Assembly (NCBI GenBank): GCA_965644295.1
Contig: CBFFRP010000116.1
Coordinates: 1 to 52,574, forward strand
DNA length: 52,574 nt
Reading direction: 5' to 3'
Origin: Paraphysomonas bandaiensis
Taxonomy: Eukaryota; Chrysophyceae
Of this stretch, positions 25,954 to 39,970 are shown piece by piece (position 1 is the first letter of the stretch; each line of letters starts with the position of its first letter). The notes under the pieces are model-generated. The model was not told where the DNA came from and did not search any database. It was given only the letters and a program-made list of their open reading frames with translations. Position numbers and translations under genes: made by a program.

Positions 25954-28900
25954 CTACACCTCACTGGGACGTTCCCATTTCGGACCACTTTTTTCAAATG
26001 GTTGAATCGGAGACGCTTTCTTCTTCGCAATAAAAGTCACTTGTTTCGGTTTACCTGTGCCATGATGAATATATCTCGTAAAGTCCGTTGCTTCACCCGT
26101 TTGCTGTGTTGTTACAAATTTCGTTTTGTCTTCACCCCGTAGTAGGGATTTCTCCATGGCATTAGGTACATATTCACCCGTGTTCATTATCGTAAGAGGT
26201 GTGCTCTTATACTGGTACAACATATAAATTAAATATTTAGCTACTAAAGCGAAAAGATTACCGAGATATCTTTCCCTGACTGCGATTTCATATCACGTAG
26301 CTTAATGAGAGCTTTGTCTTTAGGTTCACCCTTAAGAATATCTGCCGTCCGATCGAGCTGAAGTGGCTTGTCTCGAACCTTGAAACCACCGACTTTGAAG
26401 TCTAGATGGTCTACGACAACCTTATCTTTCCATGATCTCTCTTCAGCTTCAGCAGCTTCTTGTTGTGCTTTGGCAGATTTGTCCCCACTTAAATGCACAC
26501 TCTGAACATGCACATATTTATCCCTGAATAAAATAAAGCTATACAAAGACCTGCCAGAATTTTTCATTTTGCTGTGTTCCACCTACAAGCATGCCACGGG
26601 GAAGTTTCTTTCGGTCCCCGACAAGACTAATCCAAATTATTAATACCACGTAACGCAACTAGAGCACGAAAGTGTACAAACCTCAATTCAAATTCTCTAC
26701 TAAACTGTGGGGGTTCTAACATTCCAAACGTTGAGCTGTCTACAGACTCCACTACGAAATCTCTCTCTCGCTGGCGTAGTACTGGGTCCTCCTCTCTGGA
26801 AACAAGTTCGACATTAAAATTTATAGAAGTTGCATGTGTGACACATCATCCCATTGAGTGATAGAAAATCAGTCTAAATCTTTGCACGTACATATTTTCA
26901 TTTGTAAAAGATTCGTAAGGCTCTTTCAGATCTTCAATACGAGCTTCATGAGGACGTTTAGGATGCTGAAGTAATTCCTACAGAAATGCAGTGAATATGT
27001 CATGTGAGTACGCTCTTATCGGTGCACCTTAATATTTTTTGGTGGAGGATACTGAAATCCTCTCTGTGTTGTCCACTTACTTCTTTCAACAATTTTATTC
27101 GCTTTTTTATCAGCTTCCTCATCAACCAATAAAATATTCTGCAACCACAATTTAACGTGATATCATTCGAAGTGTACTACCGAACTACCTGAGATAGGTA
27201 CTCCTGACTGTATGTGAACGTCGCCCCTTTCGTCGCAGCCAACTGTTTCCGACGTTCTGCCGCCATCATTTCAGTAAAGTTTTTACTCTGACCTGAGTAG
27301 CAGTGAATCTTAACGCCACGACCGTCCTCTATACCCAAAACCTGTGCCAAGTTGACATTAGAGCTCTTAGCGATACATCTGTTCCATGCAAGTGTCATAC
27401 CCTGGCAATGATGGCATCATCTTCAGCCTCTCTAGCCGCGAGACGATTAAGTGCTTGAGCCCAAGCAGCCTTACGAATTTCCTGCGTTTTACGTTAGCGC
27501 ACCGCCCCTTTTCCTGAGTTTGTGTCATACCCGCTGTTCTTGGAGCCGATCATGCCGAGGTTTGGAAGGATCCCGATTTCGCAAAAGGTCATCAAAAACT
27601 GGATTATGGCAATCTGTTGGCGCCAAACGACTTTCTTTTCCACGGTGCATCGAGGATGACCCACGGGCACTGAACTCCGCTGCTGATAAGAGGCTCGAGC
27701 CTTCTTCTAACATCTGTGAAGAATTCAGGTCACTGAAAGTCACAACATGATTGGAATCGGTTGGAACTATTGTTGTGAGCGCTCCATCAAGATCTTGTTT
27801 CGATAACGCATCTCCGTACAAGAGCTCCAACTAAATAGTATAACAGAAAAGTCAGTGCCATGTTGTGCGAATATATCAACACCGACCTGATTAATACATT
27901 CTGCGGTAGGATAACAGTCCAGCTCTTTAGTTGTCTTTAAGTCAGAGCACCGTCTGAAACATAAATTAGCACTACTGATCCTGTATCAGGCATTCTACAT
28001 ACTTCAGTTGCATCAGCTTGTCGATAGCTTCAAAACACTCTATATCAACTTGCTTTCGATTATATATTTCAGGCTTTTTCGCGAGTTTTCTCAGCTTCTC
28101 ACGGGGACGTACGCGCTTCAGATCGGGGCCGAATTCAGTGTATAATCTATACAGAGTACCTCTATAAATATTAATAGAGTCTGAAACATTTAACACACCT
28201 TTTGGGAAACAGAACTTCTGGATTACACAATATCTTCAGACTGTTGTCATTTTCCTTACGCCTGGGAATGTCTAATTTTTTACGTTAGCAAAGAATCGCG
28301 TCCTAAGGCGGTACAAATTACCCGCAAATATATTTTGCATTCCAAGCCCGATTCCACCAAGACCCTCCAAAACGATTAAACGAGTATCATCGTCGATCAC
28401 AGAGAATCCGCACACCACATCAAGATGTCCTTCGTTCGTAGCTTTAATATCCTCTTTACTAAATGAATACGATCGAAGAGTGCCCTATTTTAACCAAATT
28501 AATGAGAACAAAATACAAAAGCCACTCTACATAACAGCAATAAACCTGAATATCCGGAAGCGCCCGTGAGTTCACGGACGCCATCGCTTCATTTATCATG
28601 CTTAAAGTGTCGTTGTCATCGTACCTGCAACGAACACTAGTTGAACAGTACACGGCACAAGAAATTTATTTATATACTTGAACACGAAAACCATCCTTGC
28701 AAATGGCGTAATGCGCAGCCGTTTATCAAGAGCAGTTTCATCGCTTTGCCGCTTCGGAGTTGTGGCACGAATAGATCCGCCTGGAGACTTCGGTGTTGGG
28801 GGTAAAGGAGGGGTGGTAGAAGAGAGGCTCATATCAGTCCCCCGCTTAGGAGGGGCCACACTGACAGTATTTTCAGGGTGACGATACTTTCTGTAGAGGT

Positions 28901-30659
28901 GCACGTCAGTGATATTTAGCATTATGTAAACGCTAAACTCACCGGTGCAATTCAGCTGTCATATTTAAAACTGTATCACAGTCCTTATACAACTCATACA
29001 ACGGTCGACGTTGCCCACCCTTTCTAGTTGTCCCGGAAAGGGTCAACGTACCCGTCGTCGCCTTAGTACTGGTTCCAAACTGACCACTGACCGCCATGGC
29101 AGCCCGCTCGGCTTTGGACTTTTCAAGAGCAGACTTGAGAGATATATCAGATGGCATATGCCATCTTGGTGGCTGAGAAGGGCGAGTAGGCCTCACGATT
29201 GCATTATACTTCTCCTGCAATAAAATAAGATCACAGGAGAAGAACTGTTTCATTACTGTACCGATATGACTACATTCAACTTGCTATTGTCCCTCCCTGT
29301 GCGAGTTTTTTCGAATTCCATTAAGGCATCTGTCGCACACTCCAGTAAATGTTCCAGTCGGAACCTGATATTACCATGTGACTTGATCTTCTCACTAGCA
29401 TTTAACTCCTCCGTGATCCATCCGAGAATCATCTCGTCCAATGTACCCAAAACATTAGGTTCTTGATCAGTTGGGAAAGTCATGGTTTCATCTGGCAGCG
29501 GAGCTGAAGCTTTTCCACCTTTATCTTTTTTGCGCGGTGTACCATTCTTACTACCTTCTGCTTCACAGTTAAATCACGAATTACAATATAACGCACAAAA
29601 ATATAACCACCTGGAGAGACGGTCTTAGATGTGGCTGATAGGGGACGAGGAGACGGCTCAGCGACAGGACTGAACTCCTTATTATATTCCGTCAAACGCT
29701 TTTCACTGAACACACGACTACAAATGTCGTCTGTATGAATTTGAAGCGTGAAAGTGCTTGATGTAAGACTCTCTTTAAATTTGAGCACGTCGACTTCCCC
29801 AGCAAGAACACAACTTCGGAACCCAATAGGTACACTTGCCTGAGGTACTCGGGCGTCTTCTAAGTCACCTGCTGAATTAAAGTAGTTCACAGGACCCTTG
29901 GAGACCGCTCGATCACCCTGAGGATATGCTAGAATCTTCCGTTGCACACCACCAAAGTCCAGGCAGCCATAAATGTATGCATCTTTAAGATCCTCACCCA
30001 AGTCCACATCATCATAGGTTGGAAAGGCATCAAAACTACATAATATGACAGTTAATAGTTTAATTCCCACTTCGGCTTCACTGACCTGTCGAGAGAGAGT
30101 ACAAGAGGTTCCAGTGGTATGGTGGTAGCAGTTGCAACGAGCTGCTCAGGAGAAGAGAGCTGAACATCCATCATGATACCATCATGATATGAAGCACGAG
30201 AAGATACACTTCCACCCTGTAACAGTAGTGCACTACAGTCCAGATAAGTGAATGATATCATGTGTCGCTTGGTGCCAATATATCCCATTAAGATAGCAAA
30301 TAGTCCAGGTGCTCTATTAAACTCCAGTAGCTCATTATGACCCGATAATTTCGGATTAATTTGTCGAGACCATGTTGCAATATCAGGTTTTGGTTCCTCA
30401 CATTCAGTAGGATGAATCTCTTGCTCTGGTTGTTCATCTGTCTGATCTTCCGACTCATCTCTTTCATATATCCATTGTTCTGAATTTTCTGATACTACCT
30501 ACGTATTATCTCCGTATTATTCATATAATAATATGTATATAAATGAATAATAGTGACCTCTGTAGTAATACAATCACACCATCTGCTTAATATACGTGTA
30601 TGTATATGAGTAAACCGTCTTTCTATTTGATTGATAGTTAATCGTATATTTAACTCCAT
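25954..30659 (-). CDS. Probable cilia/flagella-associated protein, CFAP92/KIAA1257-like (20 exons)
   Basis: Twenty exons join with consistent phases to 1226 aa: 30659-30558, 30498-30086, 30035-29611, 29557-29262, 29214-28943, 28890-28678, 28624-28546, 28484-28322, 28271-28199, 28161-28003, 27953-27887, 27830-27531, 27481-27401, 27341-27189, 27138-27028, 26977-26892, 26795-26682, 26626-26551, 26501-26262, 26211-25954. Introns are 37-96 nt. An acidic N-terminal part precedes a beta-rich region. The central block at about 600-680 carries GFSVIDDDTRLIVLEG and NPEVLFPKR, and the C-terminal half is charged and helical (AWAQALNRLAAREAEDD). I recognise this pattern as an axonemal family, best matched from memory to CFAP92 (KIAA1257, DUF4550). 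The gene structure is well supported, the family name only moderately. The first exon, ending in a GTCACT donor, is the weakest part. If correct, the organism has motile flagella. Confidence 0.7.
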
Positions 30660-31537
30660 TATAATGATTAGAGAAGTGAATCTAGTAGTATGAGATGATT
30701 AGGGATGAGTTGATAAGATGATATCAATCCCTTGTTTGATATGTGGGGTATGTATGTATGTAGATATGAGTGTGTTGGTTAATAGAGAACAGCGTCTTTA
30801 GTATGTATGTGTATGTATGTATATGTATGTCTATGTATGTCTATGTGTGTGTATAGCTGGAGATGAAAAAAAAATATATAACCGTCTTATATATATGAAG
30901 TATGTATGTTTGATAGGTTGATTTTTACAGATATATATTTTAGTTTTTGTCCAGAGGTAATGTATGGAAGAAGGTGCATGATTGGGTAAAGAAATTTTGT
31001 AGTAGGACAAATATTGTAGTGTGAAATACGGAGATATACAGCAGTATACATACATATATACATACAAATATAAAACTGAAAATATTCATATGTCCATATA
31101 TACACCACTATACACAACACATGGATGTATATATATACACTTTGTGCTGTTCTGTACTTGCAACCTCCACATCACCATCTACAGTCCATACTATATACAG
31201 AGTACTCATAGATATGTACCTCTCTACAACAGTATGTACAGATGGACATATATATATGTAGTAGTTCATATACAGGCATTGTGTAGTATGGTACTTGTAC
31301 TTGTATATATCTGGCAGTTGAGATACGTGAAATTACGCCCCAATGGACCTTATTTGCACCATGGATTTCATGGGATCGTATGCATGAGATAGATATGTAT
31401 TTGCACTAAACTATTGTAATCTGATAAAGTACAAATGGACAGTGTACTATATCCTCTAATCATCATTGTTTCTATTTGTATCATTATTATCTACCAGATC
31501 AAGCAAGTCGATCAATACCTTCATAGTATAAAGCAAA
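30660..31537. other. Divergent intergenic region with microsatellites
   Basis: This separates the flagellar-type gene (minus) from the amidotransferase gene (plus), so it holds both promoters. It includes a TATG-rich microsatellite at 30801-30853 and long AT-rich runs. Short frames at 30831-31120 and 31021-31392 are low-complexity and not convincing as genes. Confidence 0.45.
30801..30853. repeat. TATG/TCTATG microsatellite
   Basis: A simple repeat of GTAT and TATG units with interspersed CTATGTATGT units, ending in a short GT run. It is non-coding. Confidence 0.85.
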
Positions 31538-34500
31538 ATGTGTGGGAACTTCGGCTTGATCATGCTGGGCAAGAACAGCCAGTCAAGCATGACTGCTGTG
31601 GATGAATTTGAGAAGAAGAAAACTAAGCAAGATGCTATGGATGTATCGTTGCATCAGACTTTACATGAAGTTAGCAGACTGCACGGATTAAGAGTTGTTG
31701 GAGATGCCAACTGGACCCATAACAAGTCTACCAGTGGTAAATATAACATAATTGAATCAACAAGTACCCATGCGGGTAATGCACAAATGTTGGAACCACT
31801 TCATATCTTGGAGGCGCAAACAGCAGCTACGGAAGTTCGTGGGGGACAAGCTGGTGGCATCAGCAGCATTGAGTACCGCAGTGAAAGTGGTTTAAAGTCA
31901 GTCCAATCGTCATATGAAGCAAAATTTGCTTCTTCAAATGAGCCCGTGCCCAATATGTTTCGTACAAGATGTGTTGCGCGTAAGCGATATCCTCTTGCTG
32001 CAGATTTAGCCAAGAAATTTCTCAACAAATTTGGTCGTCAGCCCGATGCTTCACTGGCAGTCACTTTCGTAGGACACACACGTTTTGCTACCTCATCCGT
32101 AAATGTGGAGTCTGAGCTTCATCCCCACGAATGGGTCCCCCCCAGAATGGAGAGAGTTTGGCGTATGAACTCAACTACAGGCAAGTTCGAGTCCACTAAC
32201 GTTAGCTATTGCCTGCACTTGACCCACAATGGGGATTTCGATGCCTTTGAGATGTACTCGTCCACTGTTGTTAACGGAGAACTGGGATTGTGGCTTGAGC
32301 GTGTGCTCTGGACTGAGAATCTTACACTGGGTGACTCTCCAAAACTGGCAGGTTTGATGGATGTTATGCGAGTGCAGGGAAGGTGGGGACCGGCCTGTCG
32401 CCTGGGTTATGTACGTCTGCTCAAGTCCGTCAATGATGTGTGTGACGGGGAGCAGATATCCAAGGAGGCACCCAATGTGTTTCCAACATTTGAATTTTTT
32501 CAGGAATGGGCTGAAGCACTCTTTGAGCCTTGTTTTCACATGCACAAGAACAACGTCATCAAAGTCAGCCAGGACAAAGATGTCACGGGATCCAGACAAA
32601 AGGTTGTGGAATACAGTATTGATCCTGCTGGAGAAGCTCAGTTCGTGGACGCTGTACTATCTCAGTTCGACTCTTGTGCAGATCGTTTTAATGCCACAGG
32701 GTGGAGTAAGAAAGAACGTCTGGCATTTGTAAGTCTGACGATTCGAGCTTTTCTCCGCAATGATCTGTATACTACACTCACTGAGATCATGTCGCGCGCT
32801 GAGGGATCATTCGGCATTCAATGTCACTGTACGATTGAGCCTGGTGTGGTAGTCATCGCAAGTAAAGGCCAACCAATGTCTGTGGCATTCAGTCCTGATC
32901 TTCCAGTGTGCCTTTATGGATCTGAGGCAGAAGCTATCGCAGTCCCAGTAGATGTCGATGGAGGGTGGCTTCCAGAACGCATAGATTTAGACTCCAAAGG
33001 AGAAGTCATGCGTCTTGGAGAGCCACGCCTATTTGTTGAGGGACGATTCAATCATATTCGCAAACAGACTGAAGAGGAAAAGGAGGGTGATAACTTTGAA
33101 AAGCAGTCGTCCATATCCGCACCTAGTAAGTACGAGGGACCCGTCATTCGCAAAACTTTGGGTAAGATCACTCGAGAAAAGGGGTTCGGAGAACGTTCGG
33201 GTATTCGTATGAGAGGAGGTGTAGAGATTCTCTCCTATTCTTTGGTGACGGATTGCGAGGCCATGGGCCAGGAGCTGGTAGACCGTGCAGTTACCATTAA
33301 TTCAGCCCCTATTCCCTATGATCCTAAGGCCGATCTTGTTGCCGCTGACCTTGCTATGACCCCGGGAATTCTGGATGCTATTGACAGAGGTAAGCACTGC
33401 AGGCATCACTTGTTGCCGCTCTCTTAGTATGTGCAGTACGCTAAAGACTGTATGTTGTGTAGCTTGGTCGAACACGAAGTCGGTCGAGTACATAGTGGCA
33501 GAAGAGTTTTGTGAGCATATGATTCGCTGTATGAAGCATAGGATTGATACACATACAGACTCAACCGATCTGCTCATAGGTAAAGTTTGAGAAGCCTTTG
33601 ATAGTTATTTGATTTTATTCTCACACGATTTATGTAGGTGGTGTAGAAGCCTCGCTGTGGGTCGCGGAGCAGTTTGCTGCAGATCTGCGTACTATTTTCC
33701 CCCAGCTCAATATTGTTACAGTTAGCGCAAACAAACTTCTCGGTCTCGCAGATGATGCTCCAGGAAAAGTGTTTTTCCCTGGCACCGACGCAGTGTTACC
33801 ACGTCGTATCGACAACTACACGTGCGCCTTGCTTATTTCTCAGTCTGGGCAAACCTTCGCAACACTCCACGCCACTCGTAAAATCGCCTCTCTCGTAGGG
33901 GACCGCATGTTTCTTCTAACAGGGTGTTTCAATAGCAAAATGGAGGTTGCCATGAAAGAGGACTACCAGATGCGCGGCAAAGTGTATGGCAAGAACCGTG
34001 TTTTCAACAACTATTCCGGCTATCGTCCTGCTGAGCCTACCTCAGCAGCAATCGTGGCTACATTCCATACTCTAACACGGTTGATCCTCCATCTAGTGGT
34101 GGCTACGCGCAAACGGTTTGCGGGCAGCCGTCTTATCCACAAGTGGGAGTATTCTGCTGCCACAGATCTTCTTCGAAAGTTAGTACGGCGTAAGACTGCA
34201 GCTCGTCGCAAGAGGCTACGAGAGGAAGCCGAAGCTGCGGGGAAGGAACCTCCAGCCGAACCTGATAACCAGAATGAGAATGGCAAAGAGTTCGTACCTT
34301 GGTATGAACAGGGAAGACAGACTATCCTTATGAATTTGACCGACGGCTGCATTGATGATATTCACAGCATTATGGCGACTTCTATGATTCCAAACATCGA
34401 ACGAATCGTTGGGTTTGACAAATATGGTGACCCCCTTGAAGGGAATGAGAAAGAGACGAACGAAGAACTCAGACAGGCCGGACAAGCGTGGGGGGACCAC

Positions 34501-35861
34501 GTTAGAGAGCCGTGGATGGTAATAGTGTTTGTGGCTATATACCTCTTGATATCGGTCGGTATGGGGTTGCCGCTTTTTGGGACCATCGCCACTATCGTGG
34601 TGGAGATTCTCAAGGCAGCGAACGTAGATATTGGAAATGGTACACTTGCTTGGAGCCCACGCTACCCGGACTTGATGGTGGATCAAGGTATTGGTTGGAC
34701 CCTGGTGGGGCTCGCACTTCAGATAATCGATGCTGTGTGGTTTATATATATTGGGAAGAACTTGACTTGGTTTTTGCGATGGGTCACGGGACGCCCCATG
34801 GCGGCCCGAATGGGAGGGCGGACCATTGTTGTCGTTGACTCTCCTTGCATTCACCAGTTAACAGAAAATTTTGCATCAAAACTTTTCTCCCAGGCCTACT
34901 CGTTCTGTATGCCTAATGTACATGGGGCCTCGGGGTTAGACCACTTTGTACATAGGTTCACCCATCGCGTTGTGAGGGGAGTACTGCTGGCAGTGGGCAG
35001 ACCGGATGGCCGACTCTGCGTTCTTGGTAATATTCATGATTTAATTTACTCGACCTTTACTGATTTTGATTTTGTGCAGCTAAATCAGAGGCGGCTGTAC
35101 TATTAGCTGTGAAACAGGCAGTGTTTATTGAGAATCCATCGTATTCTGGTGTTGGATCAGGTCCTGATGTCATAACTGTCGGGCATAATCCGTACGTCCC
35201 AAATTTGGGTCTTGCGAAGCATGTGGTGCTGAAAAGTGACAACCGACGCAAGTTTGTGGATGAGTATTTGTACGAGCGCTTGTATCTGGCCGCTAAGCCA
35301 TTTGCGGGTGCTATTCTGAGACAGCTTAGTAATGCTTACTCTGCTGCGGTGAAGGGACGTGCTGAGTGGGCAGATATTCCATATGGTGCTCAACATGTAA
35401 ACCCTAATGTTGAGCACAGTGATATGTTCACCGACTTCGTGTTGAACGCAAAAGAAGCAGGGATGCTCACCAAGAAGCAACTGCAAGCAGGTGTATCTGC
35501 TGGGACTCAGTCCAAGTCTTTTGACCCTGCTGTGCGCACTGCGTTTGCTGGTCGTTTGGACAGACAAGCCCAACGAGTTCAGGACTACCAGCAGATTGTG
35601 CAGCAGTTTTACGAATGTCGTGTGGCTGCCATTGAGCGTTATGTGTCTTTTTGTGTAATGTTCCATGCCATGGCGGAGAAAGCTCATGACCCCTGGTTCT
35701 GTGTTCCATGGGATATGGCACGATCTCAGAGTAACCTCAGAGTAGCCACCACGGCATCCCCTGTCGCTAATGAGGCAAGTGGTCACCATATCTCCAACGA
35801 AGTCAAAAAGTTAGCTCGTGATTTTGCTGAAGCACTGCGTGGGTATAGGGCGAACTTCTAG
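31538..35861 (+). CDS. Class-II glutamine amidotransferase/SIS fusion with membrane helices (GFAT-like)
   Basis: Four exons, 31538-33389, 33463-33579, 33638-35026 and 35080-35861, give 1379 aa. The start is secure because the catalytic Cys is residue 2 (MCGNFGLIML), as in Ntn-type GATase2 enzymes where Met is removed. Other GATase2 motifs are HTRFAT, HNGDFD, GSFGIQ and YGSEAEA. SIS-domain sugar-phosphate binding is suggested by LLISQSGQTF at about 725. Two or three hydrophobic segments follow at about 945-1030 (MVIVFVAIYLLISVGMGLPL; WTLVGLALQIIDAVWFIYIG). A second SIS-like region then runs to the end (VVVDSPCIHQL onward). The order resembles glucosamine-6-phosphate synthase (GATase2-SIS-SIS), but the protein is about twice the usual 600-700 aa and has membrane segments inserted before the second SIS region. 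The substrate is likely a sugar phosphate; that part is inference. Confidence 0.8.
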
Positions 35862-37435
35862 ACAAGACATCGAGAACTACCCCATGTGGTAGCCTAGTGA
35901 TACACATAAATTTAGTTGTGTATTTTCTGCCTCATTCAAGATGCGTAGTTTTAATTGTCTCTTTATCCTTTATCGATTTTCATGGCGTTATATAAACTTC
36001 ATTTAATAATCTGTAGTAGCTATGAACACTCAATGTCGTCAACTACCCACTTTTTACTGCTGTTCCCAGGGGTGAGGGTAGAAATTAGAATATACTCGAT
36101 GCAATAAAGCCCTTAATAAAATGATACATGACAGTGTATCGTATATCATTGCAGAGCACATTTACCCAAGCACAAGTTATACCGATCAATAGGAGCAGGG
36201 CTAGTGAACAATACATTGCAATACTGTTGGTTATTGTTAGATAGCATCCCATCAATAGTACTGATGGAGTCATTTAAACCGGTTAAACAATACTAACTTA
36301 AGCCCCGGGTAATAAAAATACAGTATTCGCTAAATTACTAGTTTGTACTACTCATTAATCAAATATATGGTATATGCGTATATGCCATTTGTGCAGAGAG
36401 AAAAAGATCAATAATAATAAGTTCTAACAAACAACAAGCATATCTACTGTAGCGAAAACGGTGGGTTTATGAACACCGTCGAAGAATAACAGGAAACGTT
36501 TTATACTCATATTATACACAGGTATACCTTACTCTGTATTGACTTTTGAAACGAAAGATAAGTTGTTAGACTAGATAGATTACTATTATTGCATAGGTTA
36601 TTATGAATCATCATGTAAAACAAATCAACAACACAATTTTATACTTATTTCTTATCCACCTCTGATTAAATTATGTATCTTGAATCGTCATGATACTTTA
36701 GTTTCACAGTTATAGCTGTATAGTATTTTTGACTACATATTACGAGTTTTACATTGTATTTAATGAAATCTTCAGATCAATCTTAGGGAAACATATATAT
36801 TCCAACATATCAAAGCTTGACACTATATGAGAAGTATTAACTTAACAGCAGAAGGTAAACTTATACTCAATGCTGAGAACTGAGAATTATAAATTATAAT
36901 CAATATCATCTCTTATTATTCAGCAATTTCATGTTGTCTCTACTACCACTCATTTCTCGTACAATCTTACTTCGTCACTACAACTTGCATCGTCATTATA
37001 TATTATATATTCCGTTTTACCACTATATTCTTATTGTCAAATCTCACAGTACGAAAAACAAGACTACAATTGTATACTACTGTAATTTAAATACCTTAAA
37101 ACTACAGCTTTCAATTACTCTAATATAGCAAACTCAACACAACACTTGGCTGAAACTTATTCATCAACTTTTAATCATATCTACGATATACCATGGAGCA
37201 GAAGCTTATTTGTTTCAATGATAACATGGGTACCAGGCACCCAAAAATTCTTGCATTGCTTGTTACTCACAGTAAGAAATACAACAATCTCACTTTATTC
37301 GCTATGACGTAAATATTTCTTATTAATATCACAACCTGTAAAATGGAGGATATAGAAGAGACAGAACAACAGCTATTCACCAAGGGTTCAGCAAGCTATT
37401 GTACATACTAGTACAACGAATACTAGTACAAAGTA
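35862..37435. other. Convergent intergenic region, nothing assigned
   Basis: About 1.57 kb of strongly AT-rich DNA between the 3' ends of the amidotransferase gene and STT3. I see only 3' UTR-like sequence. Short open frames here (for example 36085-36273 and 36931-37128) are low-complexity hydrophobic reads. Confidence 0.45.
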
Positions 37436-39970
37436 TCAACCCCGGCCGCCAGTGTTGCGCATTTTCTTCATATACTCCTCGTGATACTTTTGTCCGTCGT
37501 CATCCTTCTTCGCATTAAAGTCCTCCAGCTGCTGGAAGTTCTTGCGCTTCGCAAGTAGCTTGTTTAGTGCTGGGGGATATACTCCCTTGCAGTACCAGCT
37601 ACCGGGGGCATCACAGATACGGTTAGCAGGGTCGGAAGTATAGTTCTTGGAAGCCTGAGACACACCAACTACCTCATATATTCGTACTTTTCCGTACTTG
37701 GATATGAACCTCTCCTTGAAGAGGTTCTGGTTGACGGTCACACCTGGTTTTTCGCGATATCTGTGAAGTTTGTAGAGCAGAGACTCAGCCATCATCGGGG
37801 TTGGGTCCATCTGTCGATTATAGAAGCCGAACTGCTGACAGGTGGGATCACCTGGACATATATCAGGGAAGACAGAATTGCCGATACGAGCCATGTGGGG
37901 GGACTTAGCAAGATCATCTCCTCCCCCTCCTGCCCAAATAAGAACATAGTCAGCGAGGTGCTTGATGATATTGTGGGCACGTTTCTCTGGAGAAGTCAAG
38001 CACCGCCCAAGTAAAGCAATATGCTGCATAAAAACAGTCATACACAACCCCGATAAGATCTATTATCTAACAACTATACACACTACTGTGCATGACAATA
38101 CCTCATGGTTCCAAGTGTTGCCATCTGCAATAGTAGTCCTGTTGCCAATGCCAGTTATTTGGTACCCGTAGTCCCACCAAGCCATGATGCGGGCGTCCTC
38201 AGGAGTCTTGTCTCGTAGCCACCAGTAGGCTTCTCGGTAGTCATCTACCATGATCACAGTACCATCTCCCAAACGTGCCTGGAACATCAGCGAGGGGTTG
38301 GAGAGGTGATGTCCCATCTGATTGGAGTAGGTATAAAATTCGGGAATATCCACAACAGCGAGGTAAACTATGGCCAGTGCGACCAACTTGCGGATGATCT
38401 TGACGACTGTTAGAGAGTTGAACTCAGCCCACTTCGATTCAATCATGTCAGTGATCGTATTAGATCCGGACACAGTACTCTTCGTAGCAGGTGTCGTTTT
38501 CTTACTAGACTTTCCAGAGTCGCTTTTGGCTTTCTTGCCTTTCGGGGTGGCGACAGTGGGTGGATCCTCAACTGAAGCTTCCTTCGAAAATGAAGCTAGA
38601 AGTTCACTCACCTCGCACCACAGAAAGTCGATCATAGCAGCAATTGCTATTCCGCTGAGGGCGGAAGATATTGGGCCCATGAGGAGCATCAGACGATTCA
38701 TCTTGGTAGAGAAATGGTACGCAACGATAGCATATGTGACAATAAAAACCATAGGGTCTGTGCTTGCATCTGTGTCCTTCTTTGGCTTAAAGAAAGGCTT
38801 AATGACCGAAGTATATAAAGCAACCACAAACCCTACGGGGGAGGTATGACACGCATAGTGGAGGAATTGCCAGAATGCCTGGGGACTGGCAGGCTGATGC
38901 TCCGCGACTGAGTCGACAAGGGGGTTGCCAGTTCGCGTGTGGGTCACAAAGAGTCCACGAACACGAGAGGACAGCGGTCCAAAATATCCGGTAGGCCACA
39001 GCATAGCAACCACCACTGAGGCAACAACGGCAGCAGCAGCAAACACCTGAGATCGGACCTTAAACCTCTGTCCTGCGGTCATGGTCTCAGCCTCCAACTT
39101 GTAGAGTTTCAGAAAACGAGGGTTTTCGCAAAGCTGTAAAAGCTGCATTAGGAAAAAGACACCCATAGGGGCAAGTTGCTCAAGGGATCTTAGTGGGGTC
39201 AGACCCACAACAGGTACGCGAGTGGCGCCGAAGGTTCCAACAATGTACCAAAGGGTATATGACCAGTAGAGTTTGTTCGAGAATCTACCAAGGATAACAA
39301 GAAGAAAGGCGTGCAAGCCGATAAGATTAAGGACGAATATATAACCCCCCCACGTAGCAACCATACATGTGTACGCAATGCCAGTTAAGATACCAACGAA
39401 GTTCATCTTGCGATCATCGGTTCCAGACAAAGAGTACATCCACAAGAGAAAAGTCAAGCACAGACACGAAATGGCAACCGATTCGTTATCGTATCCACCC
39501 CCAACAGAACGCATAATGTGAGCTGGAATAATGGACATGACAGCAGCAGCGGCAATCCCAGCTGTCTGTGACCCAGAAGCAACATAGGTACCTAAGCCAA
39601 GTAAATTGGTTGCTAAAACGCCAAACCAGACAGGAACATAACAACAGACGTCATTAAGAGACATTTCAATTCCAATACTGTTAAGAACATTCCAGATAGC
39701 AACAGATGCCATTTGCATGCCCGGATAAATAGTTGTTCCAACAGGTCGTCCAAGTGGGGACCAACTCATGTAATCATACCAATGAAAGAATTTCATAAGG
39801 CCATTATCAGCTAAGTATTGTGTTGCACGAAAATTAAACCATGGATCAAATTCATGAATAACTAAACCATAAATATTAATCGCATGCATACGTACACTGT
39901 ATGCTGAGTATCCGATAAAGATCAAAGCAATGATTTGGAAGATACGTAATGCAATAGATTGTAACGCCAT
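37436..39970 (-). CDS. STT3: Oligosaccharyltransferase catalytic subunit STT3 (2 exons)
   Basis: Exons 39970-38102 and 38023-37436 join in phase 0 across a 78-nt intron to give 818 aa, normal for eukaryotic STT3. The enzyme transfers the lipid-linked oligosaccharide to Asn of N-X-S/T sequons in the ER lumen. Family motifs are all visible: the first acidic motif EFDPWFN (D42), VGGGYDNES, SVAEHQP in the flexible external loop, the catalytic/sequon-binding WWDYG at 598-602, and DGNTWNHE continuing across the splice into HIALLG. About a dozen hydrophobic helices precede the lumenal domain. The start MALQ is preferred over an in-frame upstream ATG (40033) because STT3 proteins begin just before the first helix. 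The insert at about 490-520 is Lys/Ser-rich and typical of the cytosolic loop. Confidence 0.95.

Noticed and set aside
30801-30853. Short regular repeats considered as a CRISPR-like array (also 40131-40170 and 40342-40458)
   Set aside because: They are contiguous microsatellites or minisatellites without unique spacers, in a eukaryotic genome.
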